A stretch of 64,000 nt of DNA from Terrimicrobium sacchariphilum (GTDB lineage: Bacteria; Verrucomicrobiota; Verrucomicrobiia; Chthoniobacterales; Terrimicrobiaceae). The notes below the pieces were generated by a model, which worked only from the letters and a program-made list of their open reading frames with translations, did not search any database and had not been told where the DNA came from. The translations under genes and the position numbers were made by a program. This document shows positions 40,045 through 49,705 of this stretch, in pieces (position 1 is the stretch's first letter; every line of letters begins with the position of its first letter). The stretch lies in assembly GCF_001613545.1 (NCBI RefSeq), contig NZ_BDCO01000002.1:1550001-1614000 (forward strand), written 5' to 3'.

Positions 40045-40171
40045 GGGCGGAGCAGACGACAGGGATCATGGACAAGGGTTGTTTAGCAGCGGATATACGG
40101 CTGTGCAACCGTGAGGGGGTGCTGAATTTCCTTCCCAAGATGTACGCGGTCGCGTTTGGTAACCGCTCGCC

Positions 40172-40834
40172 ATGGAGATCCTGAAGCAGTTCATCGAGTT
40201 TCTTTTGCACGCCGAAAATCACCTCAAATGGGTGATTGAGAACTATGGGGTCTGGATTTACGTCCTGTTGTTTCTCATCATCTTCTGCGAAACGGGCCTC
40301 GTGGTGACTCCCTTCCTGCCGGGAGACTCGCTTCTTTTTGCCGTTGGCGCGCTCGCCGCTCAAAAGCTTATCGCAATGGAGGTCGTACTGCCCTTGCTGC
40401 TCATCGCGGCGATCCTGGGCGACTCCGTGAACTATGGAATCGGAAAGTGGTTTGGCCCAAGGGTCTTCCATTTCGAGAAAAGCCGGTTCTTCAATCCCGA
40501 GCATCTGCACAAGGCGCACGCGTTTTACCAGAAGTACGGAGGTCGTGCGATCATCCTGGCCCGATTCGTCCCGATCGTGCGTACCTTCGCCCCTTTCGTG
40601 GCGGGCGTGGGTACGATGGAGTATCGCAAGTTCTTCTCCTACAACGTTATCGGAGCGATTCTTTGGGTGGGTCTTTTCCTTGGTGGCGGCTATTTCTTCG
40701 GCCTTCATCCCATCGTACAGAAGAACATGAAGCTCGTCATCCTGGGCATTATCGTCGTCTCGGTGCTCCCGATTGCCTGGGAGTTCTTTGCCGCCTGGCT
40801 GGAAAAGCGCAAGGCGGCAAAGGGCGTCAAATAG
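40172..40834 (+). CDS. DedA-family (VTT domain) membrane protein
   Basis: The 220-residue protein has about five membrane segments. CETGLVVTPFLPGDSLLF, GDSVNYGIGKWFG, KYGGRAIILARFVPIVRTFAPF and GVGTMEYRKF are classic DedA motifs; the Glu and the Arg-Phe-x-P-x-x-R stretch are needed for activity in E. coli members. DedA proteins act in lipid carrier (undecaprenyl phosphate) or phospholipid flipping. It is divergent from exoD. Confidence 0.92.
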   Translation: MEILKQFIEFLLHAENHLKWVIENYGVWIYVLLFLIIFCETGLVVTPFLPGDSLLFAVGALAAQKLIAMEVVLPLLLIAAILGDSVNYGIGKWFGPRVFHFEKSRFFNPEHLHKAHAFYQKYGGRAIILARFVPIVRTFAPFVAGVGTMEYRKFFSYNVIGAILWVGLFLGGGYFFGLHPIVQKNMKLVILGIIVVSVLPIAWEFFAAWLEKRKAAKGVK

Positions 40835-40948
40835 GGATTTGTTCCGATTTGTTCACGGCCCTGCGGGCTGTGGAAAATTAAGCACCATTGCGGCGGTCTG
40901 GACGGTGACCGCCTCGGTTCGGGCAAGGAGGGATCGGTCTGAAAATCT

Positions 40949-40963
40949 TGGCATGGGGCTTGC
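40949..40963 (+). promoter_or_regulatory. Sigma-54 promoter for amtB-glnB
   Basis: TGGCATGGGGCTTGC has the GG (40950-40951) and GC (40962-40963) pairs exactly 10 bases apart, as in the -24/-12 consensus TGGCAY-N5-TTGC. It is 64 bases before the amtB ATG, a normal place for a nitrogen-controlled gene. A GCACCA element at 40882-40887 could be half of an NtrC site, but I see no convincing full dyad. Confidence 0.7.
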
Positions 40964-41027
40964 TAACCTCTGAATCACGACCTGCGTTGCGGGTTGTAAT
41001 CACCATTAGCAACAACCACTTAACACC

Positions 41028-42413
41028 ATGCTCAAACGAAACCTCCTACTGTCAACCCTGACGGCGGCCGTGATGGCCCTCAGCTGGGTTGCACTTCCAA
41101 CCAAGACGTACGCCCAAGAAGCGGCACCGGCAGCGACGCCCGCTGCGGAAGCCGCTGCTGCCGCTCCCGCGGCGGAGGAGGCACCCGCCAAAGTCATTAA
41201 CTCGGGTGACAATGCGTGGATGCTGACCAGCTCGGCGCTGGTTCTCTTCATGTCGCTCCCCGGCCTGGCTTTGTTCTACGGCGGTATCGTTCGCAAGAAG
41301 AACGTGCTTTCCGTGTTTGCCCAGATCTTCGCGATCGCGGGTATCGCCAGCATCATCTGGTGGGCGGTTGGCTTCAGTCTCTCCTTTACGGAGGGCAACG
41401 CGTTTATCGGTGGCACCAGCGCCGCATTCTTTGCGGGTGTGGGTGGTGAGCCGGGCACGCTGGCTACGGTGTCTCAGAATGTCTTTGCGATGTTCCAGCT
41501 CACCTTTGCGATCATCACTCCGGCTCTCATCATCGGCGCCATCGCCGAGCGCATGAAGTTCTCGGCTGTGGTCGTTTTCGTGGTGCTCTGGCTCTTCGCC
41601 GTTTACTTCCCGTTTGCCCACATGGTGTGGGGCGGCGGCTTCCTGGCCACGTCGATCAAAGCTATCGACTTCGCCGGTGGCACGGTCGTTCACATGACCT
41701 CGGGCTTTTCCGCTCTGGTGCTTTGCATCATCCTCGGTCGCCGCAAAGGCTATGGCAAGGAGCCGATCGCTCCGCATAGCGTCGTGCTGACCGCCACGGG
41801 TGCAGGCATCCTCTGGGTTGGCTGGTACGGTTTCAATGCGGGATCCGCTGGCGCCGCTGACGGCATCGCGGGCAACGCCTTCGCGACCACGACGTTTGCC
41901 GCCGCTATCGCCGGTATCACGTGGGGTCTCGCTGAGTGGATCTTCAAGGGTAAGCCGAGCGTCCTCGGTATCGCCTCGGGTGTCATCGGTGGCCTGGTTG
42001 CCATCACTCCGGCTGCGGGCTTCGTCTCCGTCGGTTCGTCGATCATCTTCGGCGTGCTCGGTGGCTTCATCCCGTTCCTCGCGGTGGTCTACCTCAAGAA
42101 GCTCATCGGATATGATGACGCTCTCGACACCTTCGGCGTTCACGGTGTGGGCGGTACCCTCGGTGCCATCCTGACCGGTGTCTTTGCCGACGGTTCCATC
42201 AACCCGCTCGTCGCAACGCTCAAGGCCGACGGAGTCAACATCCTCGCCGAGCAGCTCAAGGCGGTCTGCGTGACTGCGGTATGGAGCGTGGTCGCCACGA
42301 TCATCATCGCCTTCATCATCAAGTTCACCATCGGCCTCCGTGTGACGGCTGAAGAGGAAGATCAGGGTCTGGATACGACCGACCACGGCGAAGAAGGATA
42401 TATCCTCGACTAA
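41028..42413 (+). CDS. amtB: Ammonium transporter
   Basis: The 461-residue protein has a cleavable signal peptide, an Ala/Pro/Glu-rich spacer (about 28-60), and eleven membrane helices. It carries the twin channel histidines in HMTSGFSALVL and DTFGVHGVGG and the FYGGIVRKKNVLS entry region. It brings in ammonium when nitrogen is scarce and is regulated by the PII protein encoded just after it. The gene is driven by a sigma-54-type promoter. Order amtB then glnB is the reverse of the common glnK-amtB order. Confidence 0.96.
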   Translation: MLKRNLLLSTLTAAVMALSWVALPTKTYAQEAAPAATPAAEAAAAAPAAEEAPAKVINSGDNAWMLTSSALVLFMSLPGLALFYGGIVRKKNVLSVFAQIFAIAGIASIIWWAVGFSLSFTEGNAFIGGTSAAFFAGVGGEPGTLATVSQNVFAMFQLTFAIITPALIIGAIAERMKFSAVVVFVVLWLFAVYFPFAHMVWGGGFLATSIKAIDFAGGTVVHMTSGFSALVLCIILGRRKGYGKEPIAPHSVVLTATGAGILWVGWYGFNAGSAGAADGIAGNAFATTTFAAAIAGITWGLAEWIFKGKPSVLGIASGVIGGLVAITPAAGFVSVGSSIIFGVLGGFIPFLAVVYLKKLIGYDDALDTFGVHGVGGTLGAILTGVFADGSINPLVATLKADGVNILAEQLKAVCVTAVWSVVATIIIAFIIKFTIGLRVTAEEEDQGLDTTDHGEEGYILD

Positions 42414-42446
42414 GCAACCGTATCGGATACGTAACCAAACACTTAA

Positions 42447-42791
<345 letters not shown>

Positions 42792-42830
42792 TAAGTCAGA
42801 CTCATAAGGGTACTACAGGGGAGACAGCGA

Positions 42831-42875
42831 GCCGGCGGAGTAGGGAGAGACTCCGCCGGCTTCGCATTTCCCGGG
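42831..42875 (+). terminator. Hairpin after glnB
   Basis: GCCGGCGGAGT (42831-42841) and ACTCCGCCGGC (42850-42860) form a perfect 11-bp stem with an 8-base loop. Only TTC and a later ATTTC follow, so it is an imperfect Rho-independent terminator or an RNA-stabilising stem. Confidence 0.65.
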
Positions 42876-42999
42876 AAAATGCAGATTGTTCCCCTCCCGG
42901 CGTTGCCATGAGCGGCGGCTTTGACTTTAATAGCGCGCGACTTCTGGCCGCCGCGGTTGCCACCGGGCACATGGAGCGGCGAGCAGGGCTTCCAGAATT

Positions 43000-44478
43000 A
43001 TGAAATCCGTTCTCCGTTCGTTCCTCCGCTGCAAATCCATCGAGGTACTCCAACAGGAGTTGACCGGCGAGGGAACGGACAAGGTCAAACTCCACCGGGC
43101 GCTCGGACCGACGAACCTCGTGCTCTTCGGCATCGGGGTCATCATTGGAGCCGGTATTTTTTCGGTCACCGGCTCGGCGGCTGGTTCTTACGCCGGCCCG
43201 GCCATCGTTCTGTCTTTTGTGATCGCGGGCATCGGCTGCGCCCTGGCAGGTTTGTGCTATTCCGAGTTTGCCTCGATGGTCCCTGCGGCTGGCAGCGCGT
43301 ACACCTACTCCTATCTCACCCTCGGTGAGTTTTTCGCCTGGGTCATTGGCTGGGATCTCGTGCTCGAGTACGCCGTCGGTGCGGCGACTGTGGCGAGCGC
43401 CTGGTCGGTCTATCTCATCAAGTTTCTCGGTCACATCGGTATTGCCTTTCCTGCGCAATTGGCGGCTTCGCCCTTTAGCGTTCTGACCTTGCAGGATGGC
43501 TCCAAGGTGCACGGCATCATCAATATCCCGGCAATCTTCATCGTCATCCTCATGTCGGGGCTGCTGATCAAGGGCATCCGCGAGTCCGCAGTCTTCAATG
43601 CCGTCATGGTGGCGGTGAAGGTGACCGTGGTATTGGCGTTTATTGCGGTCGGGTGGTCATTTATCAACCCATCGAATCATGTGCCGTTCATCCCGCCGAA
43701 CGAAGGGCAGTTTGGCCATTTTGGCTGGAGTGGAGTGCTTCGCGGTGCGGCGATCGTTTTCTTTGCCTACATCGGCTTTGACGCTGTATCCACCGCGGCC
43801 CAGGAGGCGAGAAACCCGAGGCGTGACATGCCGATCGGCATCCTGGTCTCGCTGCTGGTCTGTACGGTTCTCTACTGCCTGTTTTCCTACGTGCTGACGG
43901 GCATGGTAAGCTACAAGCAATTCATCGGCCTGGAAGGGTTGGCGCCTGTCACTGTGGCCATTGAGCAGACTCCCTACAAGGTCTTCTCCCTGCTGGTCGA
44001 GGTCGCGATCCTGGCGGGTTTCTCATCGGTCATCATGATTCTCCTCCTCGGACAATCCCGGGTGTTTTACTCAATGTCTCGGGATGGACTGCTGCCTGGA
44101 CTCTTCAGTGAGATCCATCCGAAGTTCCGTACGCCGTGGAAATCCAACATTCTCTTTGCGCTGTTTGTCAGCGCCTTTGCCGGATTCGTGCCGGGTGATG
44201 TGGTCGGCCACATGTGCAGCATCGGTACACTCCTGGCCTTTGTGATGGTCTGCCTTGCGGTGATCGTGCTGCGAGTGACCAAACCTGATGTTCCTCGTCA
44301 GTTCCGGGTCCCGTGGGTGCCTGTGGTGCCGATCCTCGGTGCGCTGATGTGTCTGGCCATGATGCTGGCGCTGCCGATTGACACGTGGATCCGGCTGGCT
44401 GTGTGGCTGGCGATCGGGCTGGCCATCTACTTTTTCTACGGACGCAAGAGCAGCAAGCTCCAGAGGGTCTCACGATAA
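43000..44478 (+). CDS. APC-superfamily amino acid permease
   Basis: The 492-residue protein has about twelve to thirteen membrane helices and is of the cationic amino acid/YfnA type. GIGVIIGAGIFSVTG is the first-helix substrate motif, CYSEFASMVPAAGSAYTYSY and FFAYIGFDAVSTAAQEARNP are consensus stretches. It probably imports amino acids with protons. It is read after the amtB-glnB unit, with its own small upstream region. Confidence 0.9.
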   Translation: MKSVLRSFLRCKSIEVLQQELTGEGTDKVKLHRALGPTNLVLFGIGVIIGAGIFSVTGSAAGSYAGPAIVLSFVIAGIGCALAGLCYSEFASMVPAAGSAYTYSYLTLGEFFAWVIGWDLVLEYAVGAATVASAWSVYLIKFLGHIGIAFPAQLAASPFSVLTLQDGSKVHGIINIPAIFIVILMSGLLIKGIRESAVFNAVMVAVKVTVVLAFIAVGWSFINPSNHVPFIPPNEGQFGHFGWSGVLRGAAIVFFAYIGFDAVSTAAQEARNPRRDMPIGILVSLLVCTVLYCLFSYVLTGMVSYKQFIGLEGLAPVTVAIEQTPYKVFSLLVEVAILAGFSSVIMILLLGQSRVFYSMSRDGLLPGLFSEIHPKFRTPWKSNILFALFVSAFAGFVPGDVVGHMCSIGTLLAFVMVCLAVIVLRVTKPDVPRQFRVPWVPVVPILGALMCLAMMLALPIDTWIRLAVWLAIGLAIYFFYGRKSSKLQRVSR

Positions 44479-44499
44479 GGCACCTTTAGCCTGGTCCGG

Positions 44500-44518
44500 G
44501 GTGCTTTCTGCAAGCACC
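44500..44518. terminator. Small hairpin between convergent genes
   Basis: GGTGCTT and AAGCACC form a perfect 7-bp stem around TCTGC, 21 bases after the permease stop and 19 bases before the end of the convergent channel gene. It has no T run, so bidirectional termination is only possible. Confidence 0.35.
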
Positions 44519-44537
44519 GTCGGCTGCTTGTCGGGGG

Positions 44538-45623
44538 CTACGGTTGGAAGACCGATCCGAAATATTTGAGTCCGAGATCAAGGAGAGTTCCGCGCTCCTG
44601 CAACTCAAGGATGGCGCTGTTCATCGGCACCCGGAGCGGGCTGCCTAGTGGAAGGCCAAATCCATAGTTGTAAGGAGAAAAAACGGGTCCTACCTCGGTA
44701 ATTGGCAGATCGGGATGGGTGTTGTCGTAGTACTGGAGCTCTGGTGCCGCGCCGACGAGTGCCGGCACCTGTCCCGAAATCAGCCCTTTCCTTACCGCAG
44801 TATCGAGGTCGGGATACACTATGGTGTCGATCTGCTTTTCTCGCAGATAAAGGATGGCGGCAGTTTCCTTGACTGCTCCCACGGTATGGCCATGCAAATC
44901 GCCGGGACCCTGAATGTGCCCTCGCAGACTTTCCACGGTCATGACGCTGGTGATGCTGGAGGTCACGTAGGCGACGATGACCACACTCAGTATCGTCCAT
45001 ACACACATGACGACACGTCCAAACCATCCGCCAAAACCTTTGTAGGCGCTTTTCCCAAGGGAGAGAGAAATAACGTAATAAAAAGCTTCAGCCAGGGCGT
45101 CGCGATGTCCCTTGGGGAAATCGGGATTATGCTTCCGCTCAAACCACGCAACGAAAAGCGTGCCGATGACTATGGCTCCCAGGAGATACCAAAAGGGCTT
45201 CAGGTGCCCCCAGTTGTAAATATCGGACAAGATTCGGGCAAAGGTGTGCGGTCGCGCATTGGTCACCATGATGTGCAGGCCCGATCGATAGTATGGCTGG
45301 GAAAACTCCACTTTCCCCTGGAGCATGCTCAGGATACCCAGGTCGCCGACGATGACATCGACCTCTTTGCGATCCATGGCGGCCAGCGCCTCCAGTTTGG
45401 TGGGGTATTTCTTGTAGACGAACGTCCACCCATTGTGCGCGGCAACGTCCTCCCAGACTTCAATGGAGTATCCTGTGAACGTATTGTCATCATTGCTGAT
45501 GACGAAGGGGACTGCTCCGGATACAGCGACTCGCAGTGGAGGCTTGTCCGGTACGGCTTCCTGTGACCAGACCACGGGGGCGGCGCTCCACAGGAGAAAC
45601 GCCAATAGCAATGTCCTCACCAC
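44538..45623 (-). CDS. Prokaryotic glutamate-receptor-like ligand-gated ion channel
   Basis: The 361-residue protein has a signal peptide and a periplasmic solute-binding domain split by a channel. The first lobe is about 28-135, the channel 142-232 and the second lobe 233-355, the GluR0 arrangement. Helix one is about 143-160, the pore about 178-200 and the last helix 203-230, which reads VIVAYVTSSITSVMTVESL, close to the SYTANLAAFLTVE motif of eukaryotic receptors. No K+ filter TVGYGD is present. The Arg that holds amino-acid ligands aligns with Leu101. It overlaps the CorA-like gene by 7 bases; the start is GTG. Confidence 0.82.
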   Translation of the reverse strand: MVRTLLLAFLLWSAAPVVWSQEAVPDKPPLRVAVSGAVPFVISNDDNTFTGYSIEVWEDVAAHNGWTFVYKKYPTKLEALAAMDRKEVDVIVGDLGILSMLQGKVEFSQPYYRSGLHIMVTNARPHTFARILSDIYNWGHLKPFWYLLGAIVIGTLFVAWFERKHNPDFPKGHRDALAEAFYYVISLSLGKSAYKGFGGWFGRVVMCVWTILSVVIVAYVTSSITSVMTVESLRGHIQGPGDLHGHTVGAVKETAAILYLREKQIDTIVYPDLDTAVRKGLISGQVPALVGAAPELQYYDNTHPDLPITEVGPVFSPYNYGFGLPLGSPLRVPMNSAILELQERGTLLDLGLKYFGSVFQP

Positions 45624-46639
45624 TTTTTAACGCGCCAAATCCAGAAAACGAGTCCCGCCGTGCCCAGAGCGAGCATATTGATCAGCAGGAAAGGCCACCA
45701 CGAATGATCCTCGGGCAGCGGGAGATCGACGTTCATCGAGAAGATGCCGATGACGAGATTGGCCAGCATGATCGCCACCGTCCAGATGGTGAATTTTTTG
45801 ATCAGCTGGTTCAGATTGTGACTGACGATCGAGGCCCGGGCATCCATGAGGCCGCCGATGACCTGGGTGTGAATCTCCGCACGGCGATAGCACTGCTTGT
45901 TCTCGATGATCATGTCCTCGATGATGCCGGTCTGGTCGCGGTCAAAACCGAGACGCTCGGCCGAGGAGCGCAGGCGCTCCAGCAGGGCGCCGTTGGAGCT
46001 GATCGAGTTGACGATGTATACGAGACTTTTCTCCAGCGCGAACATGTTGAGGAGATACCTGTTCTCCAGGGAGGTGCTGATGCGTCGCTCGAGGGAGTCG
46101 GAGAGCATGTTGATCGCCTTCAGGTGCCCTTCAAAGTGGAGGGTGGATTGATATAGCAGGCGGAGAATGACGTCGTGGATGGACTGGACCTGAAAGGGTA
46201 CTCGACCTTCGAAAAGCGGTGCATCGTCGGGCATGACGATCACCAGTTGCTCCTCGTAAAGGAAGACGCCGGTGGAGGTAAGCTTGAGCAGGAAGTTGTC
46301 GTCTGCGCAAAAGCTCTTCGGGCGTTTGAAAATCAGCGCAGCATGGTCGGTCTCAAACTCGAGACGGGACAACTCATCGGGGTCGAGCGACGACTGGAGC
46401 GTATGATAATCGATGTTGTAGAGTTCCTGCAGCTCGGATTCATCATCAATGGTCGGCGCGATGTAGACAAATATTTGAGCCTCCTCGTCCGGACAGTCGA
46501 CAAGGCGGTTGTTCTCAATGCGATAAAAGTACCGCGCGCTGCGGACGGGACGCGACGGCTTCGTATCCACCGCGAGTGGGATTTCCACATCCTCGGGTGG
46601 TAGAACGATTTCCGCGTCGTCTCCGGCAGCCGTCGCCAT
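45617..46639 (-). CDS. CorA-family metal ion transporter with altered signature
   Basis: The 340-residue protein has a large cytoplasmic helical N-terminal part and two C-terminal membrane helices (about 285-303 and 318-335). RSSAERLGFDRDQ, then VSHNLNQLIKKFTIWTVAIMLANLVIGIFSMNV, place it in the CorA/Mrs2/ZntB family. The invariant GMN signature reads SMN, which is unusual, and the external loop is short (DLPLPEDHSWW). It is presumably a divalent cation channel or exporter. It is translated just upstream of, and overlapping, the receptor-like channel. Confidence 0.82.
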   Translation of the reverse strand: MATAAGDDAEIVLPPEDVEIPLAVDTKPSRPVRSARYFYRIENNRLVDCPDEEAQIFVYIAPTIDDESELQELYNIDYHTLQSSLDPDELSRLEFETDHAALIFKRPKSFCADDNFLLKLTSTGVFLYEEQLVIVMPDDAPLFEGRVPFQVQSIHDVILRLLYQSTLHFEGHLKAINMLSDSLERRISTSLENRYLLNMFALEKSLVYIVNSISSNGALLERLRSSAERLGFDRDQTGIIEDMIIENKQCYRRAEIHTQVIGGLMDARASIVSHNLNQLIKKFTIWTVAIMLANLVIGIFSMNVDLPLPEDHSWWPFLLINMLALGTAGLVFWIWRVKKW

Positions 46640-46717
46640 AGCGGCAACTTGCCTCGCTTCTTCGCGTTCGACAAGTCCCGCGAGCAGGCGAATGGAAGAT
46701 TTTTTACGTAGCCGACC

Positions 46718-48070
46718 CTAATCCCAGAGCTTGTCCAAGCCCCGCTCGACACTGGCAAAAAGGCTGTCGATCTGCTCTCGCGAAATAACGAGCGGCGGAG
46801 AGATGGCGATAAGGTCACGGATGCCGCGAACCATCGCGCCCTCGGCGCGGACAAGATTCGACGCTTTCGCTCCGAGGAGCGACGTCGGGGTGAGTGCGTC
46901 GCGGCCACCTTTGGGAACCAGCTCTGCCGCGCCGATGAGGCCCATGCCGCGGACTTCGGATACGGCAGGGTGTGCTGCAAGGTTCGCGAGCTTGGCTTCG
47001 AAATAAGGGCCGAGATCGTCCTTCACCTTGGTGACGAGACCGTGATCCTCGATATAGCGCAGATTTGCCAATGCAGCCGCGCAGCAGGAGGGGTGACCCG
47101 AGTAGGTAAATCCATGAGCAAAGTAGCCGCCCTTAAGCAGAGGCTCCGCGATTTCGTCGCTGACCATGGTACCCCCCAGAGGCAGATAGCCGCTGGTGAT
47201 ACCCTTGGCGACACAGATGATATCGGGATCGAGCTCCCACATCTCGCTGGCATACCAGGCACCGATGCGACCGAAGGCAGTGATCACTTCATCGGAGACA
47301 TAGAGTATGCCGAATTCCCGACAGATCTCTCGCAAACCGCTCAGATAACCTTTTGGCGGGATGATCACTCCACCCGCGCCCTGGATTGGCTCGGCAAAGA
47401 GCGCAGCGATCGTCTCCGGACCCTCGGCAAGGATGATGCGGCGGGTTTCTTCCAGGCACCAGCGGCCGTAATCCTCGGGGGTCAACTCGCTGCGGGCTCC
47501 ATAGTGGTACGGCCCCGGGATGCGAACGAAGCCCTCCAGCGGAAGGTCGAACGGTTCCTGGCAGTTCACCAGTCCCGTCAGGCTGGTGGTGGCGAGCGTC
47601 ACGCCATGGTAGGCATAGGTGCGGCAGAGAATCTTTCGGCGCTGGGACTGGCCTTTGAGCTTCCAATATCCCCGAATCACCTTGAGCGCTGTTTCATTGG
47701 CCTCCGAGCCGGAGTTGGAAAAGATCGTATGGTTCAGGCGAGCGGGGGCGTGCTTCGCGAGAAACTCGGCGACCCGGATGGGTGCCTCGGTGGTGGAGTT
47801 GAAGAATGACGGGTAATAGGGGAGTTGCGTCATCTGGGCTGTCACGGCCTCGACGATCTCGCGGCAGTTGTACCCCACATTTACGCACCACAGGCCAGCG
47901 AGCCCATCGAGGATCGGCGTGCCTGTTTCGTCGATGAAATAACACCCATCTCCCCTCTGGACGATGTGCGTACCCGTCCCGTGCATGTCGGAATGATTGG
48001 TGAAGGGATGGATCTGATACTGCCGGTCGAGGGACTGCAGTTCCGCTGTGATGGAATCCACGGAAGGCAT
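46718..48070 (-). CDS. Class III (omega) aminotransferase
   Basis: The 450-residue PLP enzyme resembles putrescine/beta-alanine/taurine:pyruvate aminotransferases. SNSGSEANETALK is the phosphate-binding stretch, FAEPIQGAGG and YVSDEVITAFGR hold the PLP ring, and CVAKGITSGYLPLGG contains the Schiff-base Lys. The open frame extends far upstream, but the ATG at 48070 gives the normal N-terminus (MPSVDSI). It heads a unit with the CorA-like and receptor-like genes, 78 bases after it. The amino donor is not certain. Confidence 0.9.
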   Translation of the reverse strand: MPSVDSITAELQSLDRQYQIHPFTNHSDMHGTGTHIVQRGDGCYFIDETGTPILDGLAGLWCVNVGYNCREIVEAVTAQMTQLPYYPSFFNSTTEAPIRVAEFLAKHAPARLNHTIFSNSGSEANETALKVIRGYWKLKGQSQRRKILCRTYAYHGVTLATTSLTGLVNCQEPFDLPLEGFVRIPGPYHYGARSELTPEDYGRWCLEETRRIILAEGPETIAALFAEPIQGAGGVIIPPKGYLSGLREICREFGILYVSDEVITAFGRIGAWYASEMWELDPDIICVAKGITSGYLPLGGTMVSDEIAEPLLKGGYFAHGFTYSGHPSCCAAALANLRYIEDHGLVTKVKDDLGPYFEAKLANLAAHPAVSEVRGMGLIGAAELVPKGGRDALTPTSLLGAKASNLVRAEGAMVRGIRDLIAISPPLVISREQIDSLFASVERGLDKLWD

Positions 48071-48196
48071 GCAAATACTGTACCAGATTCTCGGGAGGAA
48101 CTCCAGCAAGCCGTTTGCCGGAGAGGGTTTTTGCGCTTGACCGTTCCCGCTGGTTTGGGTTGATAGCCCGGCACTTATAATGGGGGGATTTAATCG

Positions 48197-49705
48197 ATGA
48201 GTGGATCGCTTGACGCGATGTTCCAAAGCGTCATCTGGACAGTTTGCTATGTCAGTGTGCTCGTGGGCCTTTCGGCCTATGGCATTCATCGGTATTGCAT
48301 TATCTACCTGTTTCTCAAGAACCGGAAGCGCCCGGCACAACCCGTCTCCGCCTTTAAGGAGCTGCCGGCGGTGACCGTACAACTCCCGGTTTTCAATGAA
48401 TTCTACGTGATTCGTCGCCTGATCGAGTCCGTACGGCAGCTCGATTACCCGAAGAATCTTCTCCAGATTCAAATCCTCGACGACTCGACGGACGAGACCT
48501 GCCAGATCGCGGAGGCGGAGACGGCAAAGCTGCTGGAGGAGGGGTTTGATGTCGAGTATCTCCATCGCGACAACCGCGAAGGATTCAAAGCTGGAGCCCT
48601 GGCCGCAGGCATGGAGAAAGCCAAGGGCGAGTATATCTTCATCCTCGACGCGGATTTCGTCCCCGCCCCGGATGTGCTGAAGAAGTGCATCGATTTCTTC
48701 ACGGATGAGAAAGTGGGTATGGTGCAAATGCGGTGGGGCCACCTGAACCGCAACTACTCCCTCCTTACCAAAGTCCAGGCCATGTTTCTCGATGGCCACC
48801 TCTTGCTGGAGCAGACTGCACGCAGTCGCAGCGGCAGGTTCTTTAATTTCAATGGCACCGCCGGGATATGGCGCAAGTCTTGCATCGAGGACGCCGATGG
48901 CTGGCACTACGACACCCTCACCGAGGATCTCGATCTCAGCTACCGTGCCCAGATGCGGGGATGGAAATTTGTGTATCTGCCCGATGTGATCGTCCCCGCC
49001 GAACTCCCGGTCGATATGAATGGATTCAAGTCTCAGCAGCATCGCTGGACAAAGGGTTCGATCCAGACCTGCAAAAAGCTCCTTCCCGAGGTCTGGAAAG
49101 CCAAGCTGCCTCTCCTCATCAAGCTCGAGGCGACCGCGCATCTCACCTCAAACTTTGGTTATCTCCTCCTCGTCATGCTCTGCGTGCTCATCCTGCCCCA
49201 GTCATTTGCGGCCAAGCATGGAGCCATGTATTCGCTACTCGTGGATCTGCCGATCTTCTTTGCCACATCGGTATCCATCGCGCTCTTTTATCTCGTGGGG
49301 CAAATGCATCAGAACCCCCGGGGTTGGTGGCGTGACATCTGGCTCATGCCCTTTACGCTCGCCCTGGCCACCGGCATGTCGGTCAACAACGCCCGCGGCG
49401 TGATCGAGGCTGTTCTCAATCGCCAATCGGAGTTCACCCGCACGCCGAAATACGGCATCGAAATGAAGCCTGTGAACGTTCGGCGCGTGCGCTACATGCC
49501 GATCAAGTCGCTCCTGCCATTCATCGAGCTGCTCTTTGCCCTCTACTTTGGATACTGCGTCTGGAACTCCGCCGCCCTTGGGCAGTGGATCTCCGTGCCG
49601 TTTTTGCTGATGTTCTTTGGCGGCTTCACCTATGTTGCTTGGAAATCCGTCTCCTTCTGGCTTCAGCAGGCGGGGTTTGGATTCATGACTCGTAGCAACG
49701 CGTGA
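48197..49705 (+). CDS. Processive GT2 membrane glycosyltransferase (cellulose synthase-like)
   Basis: The 502-residue protein has an N-terminal helix, a cytoplasmic GT2 domain and about four C-terminal helices. VQLPVFNEFYVIRRLIESV starts the domain, DDSTDET and DADF bind nucleotide sugar and metal, TEDLDLSYRAQMRG has the catalytic Asp, and QQHRWTKG is the QxxRW motif of processive enzymes. It should polymerise a beta-linked polysaccharide or glucan using a nucleotide sugar. It overlaps the following L,D-transpeptidase gene by 4 bases. Confidence 0.9.
   Translation: MSGSLDAMFQSVIWTVCYVSVLVGLSAYGIHRYCIIYLFLKNRKRPAQPVSAFKELPAVTVQLPVFNEFYVIRRLIESVRQLDYPKNLLQIQILDDSTDETCQIAEAETAKLLEEGFDVEYLHRDNREGFKAGALAAGMEKAKGEYIFILDADFVPAPDVLKKCIDFFTDEKVGMVQMRWGHLNRNYSLLTKVQAMFLDGHLLLEQTARSRSGRFFNFNGTAGIWRKSCIEDADGWHYDTLTEDLDLSYRAQMRGWKFVYLPDVIVPAELPVDMNGFKSQQHRWTKGSIQTCKKLLPEVWKAKLPLLIKLEATAHLTSNFGYLLLVMLCVLILPQSFAAKHGAMYSLLVDLPIFFATSVSIALFYLVGQMHQNPRGWWRDIWLMPFTLALATGMSVNNARGVIEAVLNRQSEFTRTPKYGIEMKPVNVRRVRYMPIKSLLPFIELLFALYFGYCVWNSAALGQWISVPFLLMFFGGFTYVAWKSVSFWLQQAGFGFMTRSNA

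Noticed and set aside
48071-49141. An N-terminal extension of the class III aminotransferase to 807 residues
   Set aside because: The extra part is antisense to the GT2 gene; the ATG at 48070 gives the normal family N-terminus.
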